A DNA stretch of 64,000 nt. Origin: Carettochelys insculpta (taxonomy: Eukaryota; Chordata; Testudines; Carettochelyidae). Positions 1 to 10,924 of the stretch are shown here, piece by piece. Position numbers and translations under genes: made by a program. The stretch covers positions 10,340,001-10,404,000 of the forward strand of contig NC_134152.1 of the NCBI RefSeq assembly GCF_033958435.1, given 5' to 3'. The notes beneath the pieces are model-generated. The model worked only from the letters and a program-made list of their open reading frames with translations. It did not search any database and was not told where the DNA came from. Each line of letters begins with the position of its first letter. The first letter of the stretch is position 1.

Positions 1-165
1 ATTGTTACATTTGTGAAAATCAAAAATAACTCCATGGGAACCAGTAGAAACACACTGCTATAATTAGAAAGACAATTGGTCCACATAGCTCCACAGAAGC
101 CTGTAGGATCATTCTATCAATATCAACAAAGTTTAACAAGTTAGATTCTTTTCCTTGTACTCTTG

Positions 166-500
166 GGCTACGTCTACACTTGTCCCCTTCACGGGGTGAT
201 GCGAGATAACTAACAAAGTGCTATGGGGCATATGCAACATTTCATTAGGCTAATTCTCCCCTGCGGCAACTTCGAGGTGTCAGACTTCGGAGCGCTGGCA
301 TGCCGTGTACCTGGCAGTACTTTGAAGTGCCTGTGGCTACACAGTATGATGGCACATCAAAGTTTGACATTTTGAAGTTGCTGCAGGGGAGAATTAGCCT
401 AAAGAAGTGATGCACATGCATCACAGCGCTTCGTTAGTAATCACCCATCAGCCTGATTACCACGTCCCCGTTGAAGTACGGGGCAAGCGTAGACATAGTC
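166..500. repeat. Harbinger-type MITE, TSD TTG
   Basis: A 335-bp non-coding inverted-repeat element. Its left end reads GGCTACGTCTACACTTG and its right end is the diverged complement (CAAGCGTAGACATAGTC). Both ends are flanked by TTG (163-165 and 501-503), a 3-bp target duplication. The interior carries AATTAGCCTAA-type arms, CTTCGAGG/CTTCGGAG and a GCATATGC-like motif shared with the MITEs at 36.5 and 40.9 kb. The TIR matches that of the autonomous Harbinger copies at 44.8 and 51.5 kb, so mobilisation by their transposase is inferred. Confidence 0.75.
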
Positions 501-1777
501 TTGAAGAAAGTACCTTGAAGGAAATTTCCTGGTTCTCTCATCAACTTTTATATCTCCATAGGCATGTTGGTTACATTTATTCAACTTCTATAAAACCCTG
601 TGAGGATGATCAGCCAAAAGTGATGAAGTGAGTAGAACTCTTTGTAATTTAGTAATACACTAGAAGGAAGCTATGGGGACTCTCCAGTTTTTTCGATGCT
701 CACAACATGACGGCTGTGATTAAAGCCAGTCACAGTTACTAAACCAGAATTTCTTACACATGGGTCCTCCAATCAAAATAAGCTTTTGCTTGGGGCTTGA
801 ATGTAAAGTTTAAAATAAATATCACATTTCCTGCCAAGGCTATCAAAACATCCTCATGCTTCACTTGTAATGACCTCACCCTTATGTGAAATCATTACCG
901 TCAAGCAAAGCGATACCAGGAAAGGACTCCTCTGGCAGAAAAGCAGTGAACAGAATGAGTAGGAAAATGTGGACTCAGAGCCATATGTTGCACTTCTGAA
1001 TCGAAAAGCAAGTTTCAGCTTTCCTAAAATTATCTAATGTAGCCAAGAGTAGCAGTAAGAACTATAACTTGAAGACATGGGCCATTTGTTAACTAATTTT
1101 AAGTGTCTGTAGAAAGTGCAAAAAAAAAAAAGAGAGAGAGAGAGAGTATTCCTCAGTAATTCATAATCTAACTTTGTTTAGGCATAACGTATTTGAAAAA
1201 CCTGAACTTGTGCAGGATGCTACAAACATTGGTGGTGTGCATGTATTTTTAATACTTATGGTTTATATCTTGATTTGTAGTAATTGCATCCATCATTATC
1301 ATACATCAAAAGGGAAAGCAAAGCCTGCCATCTTTGAGACTCTTAGCATCTTGGAAGTGTTGGAATGTCTTTAATTATATTTTCATTAAACACATCCTCA
1401 CTGGTTGCTATTGTAGCTACTCTTTAAGTGAGTCACTAGAAAAAGAATTGAAGAGATCATTTTTAATTAGGTAATTTGTTCATCCGCTTGCCAGTGCAGG
1501 ACCTTTTCCTATAGTAAATACTGATTGCTTTCTCCAAAATTGCCAACCGTCAGTAAATTCATGGACAGTTAGTATGGAAGAGCTAAAATAGGACCTATCT
1601 GTAAAATCCATAAAAACACATTAAGATGTTTGTAAAAAACCACCAAACTTGGCAATGGAGCTGAGGAGCACATCTCTGTTTGGTCCCAGGGTGAGCTCTG
1701 CACCACAGGGCAGCTCCAAGAGTCTACAGTTCCTGGGGCAGAAGTGGAGAGGGGAATTCTCCTGATAGGGTTTCCCT
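501..1777. other. unassigned AT-rich sequence
   Basis: I see no gene, conserved domain or recognisable transposon here. The only clear structure is a purine tract near 1120-1147. The short open frames contain no motif I recognise. Confidence 0.5.
1120..1147. repeat. poly-A / (GA)n microsatellite
   Basis: A run of adenines passes directly into about eight GA dinucleotides. It could be the tail of an old retroelement, but no body is recognisable upstream. Confidence 0.9.
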
Positions 1778-2159
1778 GGTTATGCCTACACTCCATTCTG
1801 CTTTCAGAAGTGGAATGCAAATGAGTGAGATCGAAAATGCAAATGAAGCGCAGATTTACATAATTTATGCCTCATTTGCATATTACCATATGGTTGTACT
1901 TCCAGAAGAGGCTTTTCTGGAAGTAAAACCAGCTGAGTAGACGAAGCTCCTTTGAAAACCAAGCCCATTCTGGAAAGAACCCTTCTTCCGATTCTGTTTC
2001 CATAACTGTTTTTGCTTCCGGAAAAGACTCTTCTGGAAATGCAATCACACAGGAATATGCAAATAAGGTGCAAGATATGTATACCCACGCTTCATTTGAA
2101 TTTTGATCTCACTTATTTGCATTCTGCTTCCAAAAGTGGAATACCGTGTAGATGTCACT
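1778..2159. repeat. palindromic MITE, TGCAAAT-rich arms
   Basis: A long fold-back element. The left end (GGTTATGCCTACACTCC) pairs with the right end (ACCGTGTAGATGTCACT). The arms continue inward as complementary copies of a segment containing TTCYRRAAGYRGAATGCAAAT and GTGAGATC. Paired TTCCGGAAAAG / CTTTTCTGGAAG blocks form a second inner arm. The terminal motif resembles the 17-bp Harbinger TIR but is diverged, and I cannot fix a clean 3-bp duplication. Confidence 0.6.
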
Positions 2160-2309
2160 CCGCTGACCTGCTGCTGTGGGCGGGGCTGCTGTTCTCCACT
2201 TCCAGCTTTTAGCACTTTTGAGCACCACTAACTTCAGCACAACAACAACTTTTGGTGGGCGTGCATACAGCACACACCCTTGCCAAGCTCCCCCTGGTTG
2301 GAGAGGCGG

Positions 2310-3303
2310 CAACATAAGAACATAAGAACATAAGAATGGCCATACTGGGTCAGACCAAAGGTCCATCGAGCCCAGCATCCCATCTGCCGACGGTGGCCAA
2401 TGCCAGGTGCCCCAGAGAAGGAGAACAGAAGACAATGATCAAGTGATTTATCTCCTGCCATCCATCTCCTGCCCTTGTTCTGAAGGCTAGGGCACCATAC
2501 CTTATCCCTGGCTAATAGCCATTTATGGACCTAACCTGCAAAAATTTATCAAGCTCTTTTTTAAACCCTAATAGAGTCCTGGCCTTCACAGCCTCCTCGG
2601 GCAAGGAGTTCCACAGGTTGACTGTGTGCTGTGTGAAGAAAAATTTCCTTTTATTAGTTTTGAACCTACTACCCATCAATTTCATTTGGTGTCCCCTAGT
2701 TCTTGTATTATGGGAAAAGGTAAATAATTTTTCTATATTCACTTTCTCAACACCATTCATGATTTTATATACCTCTATCATATCGCCCCTCAATCGCCTT
2801 TTTTCCAAACTGAAAAGTCCCAGTCTCTCTAGCCTCTCCCCATATGGGACCCTTTCTAAGCCCCTAATCATCTTAGTCGCCCTTTTCTGAACCTTTTCTA
2901 ATGCCAATATATCTTTTTTGAGGTGAGGAGACCACATCTGCACGCAGTACTCGAGATGTGGGCGTACCATAGTTTTATATAGGGGAAGTATGATATCTTT
3001 TGTCTTATTATCGATCCCTTTTTTAATAATTCCTAACATCCTATTTGCCTTACTAACTGCCGCTGCACACTGCGTGGATGTCTTCAGAGAACTATCCACT
3101 ATAACTCCAAGATCCCTTTCCTGATCTGTCGTAGCTAAATTTGACCCCATCATGTAGTACGTGTAATTTGGGTTATTTTTTCCAACATGCATTACCTTAC
3201 ACTTACCCACATTACATTTCATTTGCCATTTTGCTGCCCAATCACTCAGTTTGCTGAGATCTTTTTGTAGTTCTTCACAATCCCTTTTGCTTTTGACTGT
3301 CAA
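2310..3303 (-). mobile_element. 5'-truncated CR1 LINE
   Basis: A minus-strand chicken-repeat-1 non-LTR retrotransposon. The 3' end lies on the left: after the stop codon comes a short UTR, ending in a run of TTCTTATG octamers near 2310-2335, the hallmark of CR1-group 3' ends. Only the last third of the reverse transcriptase ORF is present, so the copy is 5' truncated at 3303, as is usual for target-primed insertion. The open frame suggests it is younger than most repeats in the window. Confidence 0.85.
2512..3303 (-). pseudogene. CR1 reverse transcriptase, C-terminal part
   Basis: An uninterrupted frame of 263 codons covering the end of the CR1 ORF2 polyprotein. The visible part is the thumb/connection region after the catalytic palm: a [20 protein letters not shown] block, the [11 protein letters not shown] block, then [17 protein letters not shown] and [14 protein letters not shown]. 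The C-terminus has the conserved [19 protein letters not shown] motif. The endonuclease domain and the catalytic YADD-type motif are missing because of 5' truncation, so it encodes no working protein despite having no stop or frameshift. The first codon is only the truncation point, not a true start. Confidence 0.85.
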
Positions 3304-3400
3304 ATGGGAAATGGGGCACAGCGGGCTGGAGGGAGAGCCTCCTATAGGCTACCTGCCCATAAAGCACAGCAGGGAGTTCACTTCAATGTAAGAAATAAAG

Positions 3401-3531
3401 TGGCTACTCCTATGCTCAAAGAATTGCTAACTGTCAAAAATGGACTTGTTAAAATTATTGAAGCAATGGCTGACAGAGTGGCTGCTGCAATGTATGATAA
3501 CAAACAGGAGAACTTGGAGAATGGTGATGTG
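3401..3531 (+). other. coding-like stretch of unknown origin
   Basis: An open frame just downstream of the CR1 truncation point reads like protein (for example VKIIEAMADRVAAAMYDNKQ). It is preceded by an AG and followed by GTTAGT, which could act as a donor. The upstream sequence is not pyrimidine-rich, so the acceptor is weak. It could be a host exon, a retrocopy fragment or chance. I do not recognise the protein. Confidence 0.2.
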
Positions 3532-4084
3532 GTTAGTAAGTTGATTAAACTAACATCATTACATTGCTTTTCTAATGCAGGAAAAAAAACTTGTTTCTAT
3601 TGTTGACTTTTGTCCTTTTGAGTCCTCTTTATATTACATAAGGATGTTTCAGTAGGAAAGTTAAGCTGTCTGTAGTTGTGTTTTTTTCCCCTGTACAGTC
3701 CATAAAAATGATTTGCAGCACTTGGCAACCCTGATCCAGTCTAAGTTCAAAAAAACTCAAATCATGAGCCTTTCTCCTCTTCTCTTCTGAAGTTCTTTTG
3801 CACTCCAGTAGATCTTCCTGTTAAGAAATTTTGCTTGATAATCCACTCTAAATTCTGTCTTTCTCACGCCTATCACATTGCCCTTAATTATATTATTTTG
3901 GGTCACCCTAAGCCATTTCTCCCCATCATTGCTCATGACCTTCAAATACTTGCTCATGATTAAATCCCATTACTCATTAATTAACCAAGTTGCATTTGAG
4001 TATATTTCTTTTCGTATTTCCTCAATCAGTCTGTGTCTTCATTAATCTCATAGAAACCAGCAAATCTCCTTCTTAATTCAGTTT

Positions 4085-4506
4085 GGCTATGCCTACATGC
4101 GAAGCATCTGTTAACAGAAGCGGCTGTTGGAAAAGATTTCCCAGAAAAAATTCTGTTGAAAGATAGTGTCTATGCATAAAAGCAGAATGAAAGAACAATC
4201 CACCCTGTCAACAGAGAGCAGCCAGACTGCCTGGCCCTCTCTCAACGGTACAGCTGACCAGAAGCTTTGCAAACAGAGCTACCTGGTGAACAGGAATCCC
4301 TGTCTGTTGACAAAAGGGCACCAGAGTGTCTACATGGCTGTTTTGTTGATAGAACCTGTCGATGAAAGGTGCTTTTCTTCATCTGGAAGGGTCAGAAGGT
4401 TGATGGCGAATGTGCTGAGTTTTGTCAAGATACTGTCGACAAATCCCGTTTTGCGTGTGGACGCTCCACTGTTTTGCCAGCAAAGCTCGCTAGTGTAACC
4501 ACAACC
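4085..4506. repeat. MITE (GTTGACAGA lineage), TSD TTT
   Basis: Left end GGCTATGCCTACATGCG and right end CTAGTGTAACCACAACC are imperfect inverted copies flanked by TTT on both sides. The interior is rich in GTCAACAGA / TCTGTTGAC palindromes. It is one of three related elements head to tail between 4.1 and 5.5 kb. The same internal words occur in the ends of the 22.2-25.1 kb element, its likely autonomous source. Confidence 0.65.
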
Positions 4507-4613
4507 TTTGAGAAACCTAATCTGAAGATTATGTATTATGTTTATATTGTGGTACTTCCAGGGCCCAGTTGGGATCAAGAGCTAATATGTACCAAATAAT
4601 ATACTCTCACATA

Positions 4614-5018
4614 GGCTACACATAGGGTTTTTTTCTGGCAAAATTGAGCTTTTGTTGGGAAACCCCACAGAATATCTACAGTCAAAATGTGCTTTGTTGA
4701 CAGTCTGTCGACGAAACTCAGCACATCTGCCGGCAGCATGTTCAGGTATTTTCTGTCTATGAAAAAGCCAAGTAGATGCTCCAGGACCCTTTGTCAACAG
4801 ACAAGGCCTCTGGCTCACCAGGCAGCCCTGTTTGCAGAGCTTCCAGTCAGCCACTCAGTTGAGAGAGGGCTAGGAAATCTGGCTGCTCTGTGTCAGCAGA
4901 GCGGATTGCTCTTTCAATCCACTTTTAGTAGAGACATAATCTGTTGACAGAAGTTTTGCTGGGAAATCCCTTTCAACTGTCTCTTCTGTCGACAAATGAT
5001 TCTTGTGTAGATGTAGCC
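4614..5018. repeat. MITE (GTTGACAGA lineage), TSD ATA
   Basis: A 405-bp palindromic element starting GGCTACACATAGGG and ending GTGTAGATGTAGCC, flanked on both sides by ATA (4611-4613, 5019-5021). It contains TGTTGACAGTCTGTCGAC and CAGACTGTCAAC-type arms as in its neighbours. Confidence 0.75.
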
Positions 5019-5060
5019 ATAGTGAGCAACAGGTCCTGCCTGGAAAACGAAAACAGTAAG

Positions 5061-5501
5061 ACTATGTCCACATTATAGAGTTTTGTTGGCAAAACTGTCT
5101 TTATGTTGACAAAACCCAATGAGCGTCCACATTCCCAAGGTGTTCTGTCAATGGTAAATTGACAGAATGCGGCACTTTTGTCCACAGCATTCTGATGCTC
5201 TCCCATTGGGCAGAACGATTCTGTAGACAGAGATCTGTTGACAGAAAGCCAGTCTGGACATTCTGGGGGACCCTCTGTCTAACAGGTCTTCCAGGACAGC
5301 TGGCAGCCCTGTCTGCTGTGCTTCTGGTTGGCTACTTTGTCGACCGAGCAGCTGGGCAGTCCTGCCGCTCCCTGTCCACAGAGTGGATCAACAGAGTGAT
5401 CAAATTTTGCATGTGGATGCACTCTGTTGACAGATGTTTTGTTGGAAACTATCTTCCAACAGTAACATCTGCTGACAGATCACTCTAGTGCAGACACTGC
5501 C
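5061..5501. repeat. MITE (GTTGACAGA lineage), probable TSD TAA
   Basis: The third member of the cluster. The left end GACTATGTCCACATTA and right end TAGTGCAGACACTGCCT are inverted copies. TAA lies on both sides if the right end is placed at 5501. Interior TGTTGGCAAAAC and GTTGACAGA repeats match the two preceding elements. Confidence 0.6.
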
Positions 5502-7134
5502 TTAATAAAAAATACAAAGGATGGGAAGGGAAATGGGCACAGGAAGTGACCTGCCCAAGATCAGACTACAGATTGGTGGGAGAGCAGGAAATGAATCAAA
5601 GTTGGTCTCCCTGACCTCCCTCTCCTTGTTTGTGATTTTTCTCTTTATTGTCTATATTATGGTAATAAGATCATCTAAATTAACTGGAAATGAACGGGGG
5701 ATATCTACTGAGACCCTCTGATCTCTGCAGAAATTGATTCAGGCACAGAATGGTTGGTGTGGTCATACAGACAAAAGCAAGAGCTATGGCCCTAAATGAA
5801 ACAGCAGCAGGCCTGACCTACCAGACAAGCTGGAGTGGAAAGCACTATCATCTGCCCACCCTTCAGGACTGATGCTCTCAATGATTCACAAAATCCAGCA
5901 AGATCCACGTCAGAACTGTAAACACACATTGTAGTGTAACCCTTCTATTAATGCCAGATGCCTGCCAGAAGGGCCGGGTTCAACTCTTGTGGGGTTTTCC
6001 TGTCAAGGATACAACCAACTGGCTTGAGCCCCCACCCAGTGGCCTGGGACAATTTCACCCCTGTGCTGGGTGCCTGTAAGGCAGTTCTCCCCCACTTGCA
6101 AGCACAGAGTCTGAGATAGAAATGGCTTGTTTAATGACCATAACCTACCCCAAGGTTACAGTGACAGATGCAGTATATCTAAGCAAAGAAGAGACAAGCC
6201 CCTTTACCAAGATACCATCCCCATATGCAGTAGAACCAAGTCTCTTGCTGGGGCTCTTGGCCCTTTACCCCACACAGAGTTACAGAGTGTACCTTCTGCG
6301 GTGCAGTCCCAAACCCAAAGCCCACAGATACATCACCAGGGCAATACTAGCTGTCCACTTGTCTGTAGCCTCCCCTTGCTGCCACCGGCCGCCGTCGTCC
6401 ACCGCTCCTTCTACCGGCCGCCCACCAGTCCCTGTCGTCTGCTGCTGCTCCCACTGGCCGCCTGCCAGTCACTGTCATCGCTCCCAACCCCATTGCTTGG
6501 GATTGCCCTGAGGCAGAACCCTGTGATTTCAGCTCTATGCGGTCTCCTCTGCCACTCTGTGACTTCAGCTCTTAGTATCTCTAGTGTGGGGTTTCACAAA
6601 CACCTTAGTAACCAGCTCTATCCTTCAACAGATGGGGAGAATTAGTCAAGCCAGTTCTATAGAGGCAGAGGCATCCAACAAGCTAACTGAACCAATACCT
6701 CTCCCCTCCTCTTTTACAATGCTTTAAACGAGGGAGCCCTGTGTAATCAATGTCTTATACAGCTATGGCGACTGCCCTGTCCCCCACAACAACCCAGAGC
6801 ATCGGTGAGATCTCACAACTCCCAAACTAAGTGTCAGCTTAAATTGTGATTTTACAACTACATGTTTATAATAGACCAAATCTCATGGCTTACTTGCTAC
6901 CCGTTAGGCTTTGCCTGAAAAGGTATCACACCTGCAGCCCTTTGCATTCTCGTGCAGATGACCTCCGGGAGACACATTCCTCCCAGCCTTCAGCAGCATT
7001 GCGTTCCTTCTGCCACATTCCCTACAGTAGGTTGCAACTTCTTTGGGTCAAAGACTAACCTTTCCATGTGTTTATGTAGCTCCTATTATAATGGATTACT
7101 GATTTTAACTGGTATATTTTAGTGCCACTATAAA
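5502..7134. other. unassigned sequence, partly C/T-rich
   Basis: No domain-bearing frame is visible. About 6.35-6.5 kb is unusually C/T-rich with repeated CCACCGGCCGCC-like words and gives long but low-complexity open frames in two phases. It may be a repeat I do not recognise. Confidence 0.35.
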
Positions 7135-7163
7135 GTAATAATAATAATAATAATAATAATAAT
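7135..7163. repeat. (TAA)n microsatellite
   Basis: About ten uninterrupted TAA triplets. Confidence 0.95.
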
Positions 7164-7480
7164 GGCCTGGGGAAAATACATAGATTTTCTGGACAATTGC
7201 TACAGAGCTGTTTAAAAAAATCCTGAAATGGTCACAAGGACAGTGGTTTGCCCATGTGAAAAAACAAGAACTGTGCTCCTGGCCTGAGAAGGTTCCCCAT
7301 AAGGCCCCAAAGAAGGGGGGCATGGTCTCCAAATTTACCTCTATTTTGCTCTTGTAGTAAACCTAAAAAGTATATTTGCATGCATATAATTGTCAATTTT
7401 ACAGCTATAAGCAGCTATAACAATTGCAAAGATTATCACAGCCACTCATGAAAGCACAAATTTTTCCAATTAACAACTGT

Positions 7481-7882
7481 AGTGCAACCTCTACACTAGG
7501 GGAAAACTTTGAAATGGCCATGCTAATGGCCAAATCGGAGAATACTAACAAGGTGCTGAAGTGAATATTCAGTGCCTCATTAGCACACCGACAGCCATGG
7601 CACTTTGAAAGTGCCACGTTTTGCTCATGCACAGCTCATCTACATGGGGGGGGTCCTTTTTGAAAGGATCCTGTAAACCTCGATTTCAACATTTTCAGGG
7701 TCCTTTTTGAAAGGACCCCCATGTAGATAAGCTGCGCGCAAGCGAAATGCGTCACTTTCAAAGTGCTGCAGCTGGCAGCATGCTAATGAGGCACTGAATA
7801 TTCATTTCAGAGCCTCATTAGTATTCTCCCATTTGGTCATTAGCATGGCCATTTCAAAGTTTTCCTCTAGAGTAGACGTAGC
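7481..7882. repeat. palindromic Harbinger-type MITE, probable TSD TGT
   Basis: A foldback of about 400 bp centred near 7.68 kb. Mirrored blocks are visible: AACTTTGAAATGGCCATGCTAA on the left against its complement near 7835-7860, and TCCTTTTTGAAAGGA twice around the centre. The right end CTACGTCTACTCTAGAGG (read on the minus strand) resembles the common Harbinger TIR. TGT lies at both borders. It ends only 35 bp before the next MITE. Confidence 0.65.
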
Positions 7883-7917
7883 CTGTTACTCAGATATTCC
7901 AGTTGCTTTCTCCTAAA

Positions 7918-8353
7918 GGCCGTGTCTACACGTGCCCCAAACTTCGAAATGGCCATGCAAATGGCCATTTCAAAGTTTACTAATGAAGCACTGAAATGCA
8001 TATTCAGCGCTTCATTAGCATCCGGGCGGCAGCTGCGCTTCGAAATTGATGCGCCTTGCTGCCGCGCGGCGCGTCCAGACGGGGCTCCTTTTCGAAAGGG
8101 CCCTGCTTACTTCGAAGTCCCCTTATTCCCATGAGCTCATGGGAATAAGGGGACTTCGAAGTAGGTGGCATCCTTTCAAAAAGGAGCCCCGTCTGGACGC
8201 GCCGCGCGGCGGCAAGGCACGTCAATTTCGAAGCGCTGCTGCCGCCCGGATGCTAATGAAGCGCTGAATATGCATTTCAGTGCTTCATTAGTAAACTTCG
8301 AAATGGCCATTTGCATGGCCATTTTGAAGTTTGGGGCACGTGTAAACACGGCT
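7918..8353. repeat. near-perfect palindromic MITE, TSD AAA
   Basis: A 436-bp element that folds on itself almost completely about the centre CCCATGAGCTCATGGG near 8133. Left TIR GGCCGTGTCTACACGTG pairs with right CACGTGTAAACACGGCT. AAA duplications lie at 7915-7917 and 8354-8356. The arms contain repeated ACTTCGAA words like the subterminal ends of the 44.8-kb element. The GC-rich inner arm (GGCGGCA...GCCGCGCGGC) is unusual for a MITE. Confidence 0.85.
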
Positions 8354-8589
8354 AAAGAGAAAAGGAAGTGATATTTCCAGGCTTCTTGGTGGAAAATGTT
8401 TTTAAAATTTAAAAATAATGCCTTTAAAATGGTCCAGGTCTCCATTTTTATGAAGGCAATTGCTGTCGTAAAAGCACTAATGCTGAGAAATGAAAATCCA
8501 TGAGACAGTGAGAAAAAAGAAAACCTCCAAAGTAACAGATATATTTTAAATATGGCAAATAAATATGACAATAAGTATCTTGTATTGTG

Positions 8590-8792
8590 TCAGAAAGGTA
8601 GCTGTGTTAGTCTGTATCTTCAAAAACAACAAGAAGTCTTGTGGTGCCTAAAAGACTAACAGATATTTTGGAGCACAAGCTTTCATGGGCAAAGATCCGC
8701 TTTGTCAGATGCATCTGATGAAGTGGGTCTTTGCCCATGAAAGCTTGTGCTCCAAAATATCTGTTTGTCTATGAGGTGCCACAGGACTTCTT
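8590..8792. repeat. turtle SINE-like hairpin (Cry-type head)
   Basis: Starts with AGGTAGCTGTGTTAGTCTGT and then runs into a perfect-looking inverted repeat around GCATCTGATGAAG, with arms containing GGAGCACAAGCTTTCATGGG and its complement. From memory this matches a repeat with a tRNA-like head that is very common in turtle genomes. The exact family name is uncertain. It stops where the following Harbinger element begins (TSD CTT), so that element may have inserted at or into it. Confidence 0.6.
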
Positions 8793-9481
8793 AGCCGTGT
8801 CTACACGTGCACGCTACTTCGAAGTAGCAGCACTAACTTCGAAATAGTGCCCGTCACGGCTACACGCGCCGGGCGCTATTTCGAAGTTAACTTCGACATT
8901 AGGCGGTGAGACGTCGAAGTCGCTAACCCCATGAGGAGATAGGAATAGCGCCCTACTTCGACGTTCAACGTCGACGTAGGGACCGTGTAGTCGTTGCGCG
9001 TCCCGCAACTTCGAAATAGCAGGGTCCGCCATGGCGACCATCAGCTGAGGGGTTGAGAGACGCTCTCTCTTGAGCCCCTGCGGGGCTCTATGGTCACCGT
9101 GGGCAGCAACCCTTAGCCCAGGGCTTTTGGCTGCTGCTGCGGCAGCTGGGGATCCATGCTGCAGGCACAGGGTCTGCAACCAGTTGTCAGCTCTGTGTAT
9201 TTTGTGTTGTTTAGTGCAACTGTGGCTGGGAGGGGCCCTTTAAGGGGGCGGCTTGCTGTTGAGTCTGCCCTGTGACCCTGTCTGCAGCTGTGCCTGGCAC
9301 CCTTATTTCGATGTGTGCTACTTTGGCATGTAGACGTTCCCTCGCAGCGCCTATTTCGATGTGGTGCCGCGCAACGTCGAAGTTGAACATCGATGTTGCC
9401 AGCCCTGGAGGACATGTAGACATTATTGTTGCTACATCGAAATAAGCTATTTCGATGTAGGCTTCACGTGTAGACGTAGCC
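8793..9481. mobile_element. non-autonomous Harbinger derivative, TSD CTT
   Basis: A 689-bp element with TIRs AGCCGTGTCTACACGTG and CACGTGTAGACGTAGCC and a CTT duplication (8790-8792, 9482-9484). The outer ~280 bp at each end match the ends of the full-length element at 44.84-49.55 kb, including the TTCGAAGT-rich left subterminal block, the start of the SANT gene leader (CAGCTGAGGGGTTGAGAGA) and, on the right, GGGAGGGGCCCTTTAAG. The middle (about 9093-9222) is not in the full-length copies but recurs in the 33-kb element. It encodes nothing. Confidence 0.85.
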
Positions 9482-9484
9482 CTT

Positions 9485-10569
9485 GTTATCCTGTATTGGC
9501 TATTTACACATAACACTATCATCTTATGTCACAATCTACCTCATCATTCAGAAAGGAATTTAAGTCATCAGTGAGGGAAACTTGTGTGATACACTTTTAC
9601 CAAAAAATAAAACAACCTCCTCATCTTTACCTTACTAGTGATCCGTTTCTGATTCCTACTGAAGTATATTTTCAATTTTTCCATTTCAAATTGATCAAAC
9701 AATTTTAACAAGGCCTATTCTTTTTGGTCAAATATTTCACTTGTTCAGGCTTCCTGTGGGCAGCTGGAATGTTGTGTTTTCTGTTAACGCTTCTTCAGGA
9801 CTGTGCATCTGTGTGCAAACTCTGTCCAAACTTTGTCAGAAATGGGGGCATGAAGTCTGATTTATGATGAAGGGTAACCCTGAAAAAAGTCTGAAGGCTG
9901 GAGGTTTGATTTGTTTAAAAAGTGCTGAACTTCTCTCTGCTGATCCAGAAGTTATCAAACCATTTTTAGTCTAGAAAACCAAGCTAAAAATCTCACAATA
10001 GACTCTGATGTGATTTTAGTACTTCTTTTTTTTTCCAGATGCATTGGAAATGCACTGCTTGAGAATAGCTTTTTGTAGAGTTTGTGTGCTGTCATTTGTC
10101 ATCCTGAGTTGAAACCAGAGAGATGGGGCATGTAATGAAAATAATGTTTACAGAAAATTCCACAGCCTAGCTTACAGAAGTTTAAAAAAAAATGCCTTCA
10201 AAAGTTGTTGTGCTTGGGGTCAGATGGAGATTTGGCCTTAGGTTTGATATGTTTCATTTATCTGAACCTGTTCATCATCTCAAACACAACATATTGCTCT
10301 TGTATCTTAAACATATGTGATTAAAATGCACAAGATGCCATTCTCAAATTGAACAAAAGGTAAAGGTAAAATTGAGAGATGTTTACACAGTTCAGGATAG
10401 TCGCCTCTTATTAACCACATAGTGCAAGCTGTTATATTAGTCAAGAACTGACTAATTTTCCAAAAGATTTGAAAATGGTATCTTTAAAGGCATGAACATA
10501 CTGGTCCATAATTTTCATAGGTGCATAAGATCAGATGCCTATAGTGTGTTGCCTACAACTTATCAATTT
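9485..10569. other. unassigned AT-rich sequence
   Basis: No repeat border, exon or conserved protein motif was found. Open frames are short. Confidence 0.45.
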
Positions 10570-10924
10570 GGCTGCATCTACTCTACAGTTCTGTTTCCCC
10601 ACACACACCAGTGGGGACCAAAGGTTCCATCCGCTCTTTCGAAAGGCCCCCAGCACAATTTCAAAAGAGAGTTTCCACACACACCAGGGCGCTCTTTTGA
10701 AAGAGCAGGGACAGGAAGCCCCACGGGCAGGGTCACATGGCAGATGAGCCCTTCTGGGGCCGTGGCCCGCCGTCCCCTTAAAGGTCCCCCACATACCCCA
10801 GCCTGCACACTCAAAGGGCCAGCAACCCTGTCCCCAGGCAGCGCAAGAGAAGGAGAGAGAAAGAGAGAGAGAGATAGCGAGAGCGAGAGCAAGACAGACA
10901 GCGGAGGTGGCATCCTGGGCCTCC

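Noticed and set aside
6122..6645. Overlapping 129- and 172-codon frames in the C/T-rich zone
   Set aside because: Low-complexity composition, no domain, no splice support; open in two phases at once, as expected from base composition.
7480..8353. CRISPR-like or tandem array, because of repeated similar blocks
   Set aside because: The blocks are inverted arms of two adjacent palindromic MITEs with their own 3-bp duplications. There are no regularly spaced direct repeats, and the context is a vertebrate genome.
8590..8630. Functional tRNA gene at the SINE head
   Set aside because: Only a short tRNA-like start is present. No full cloverleaf or anticodon arm could be drawn.
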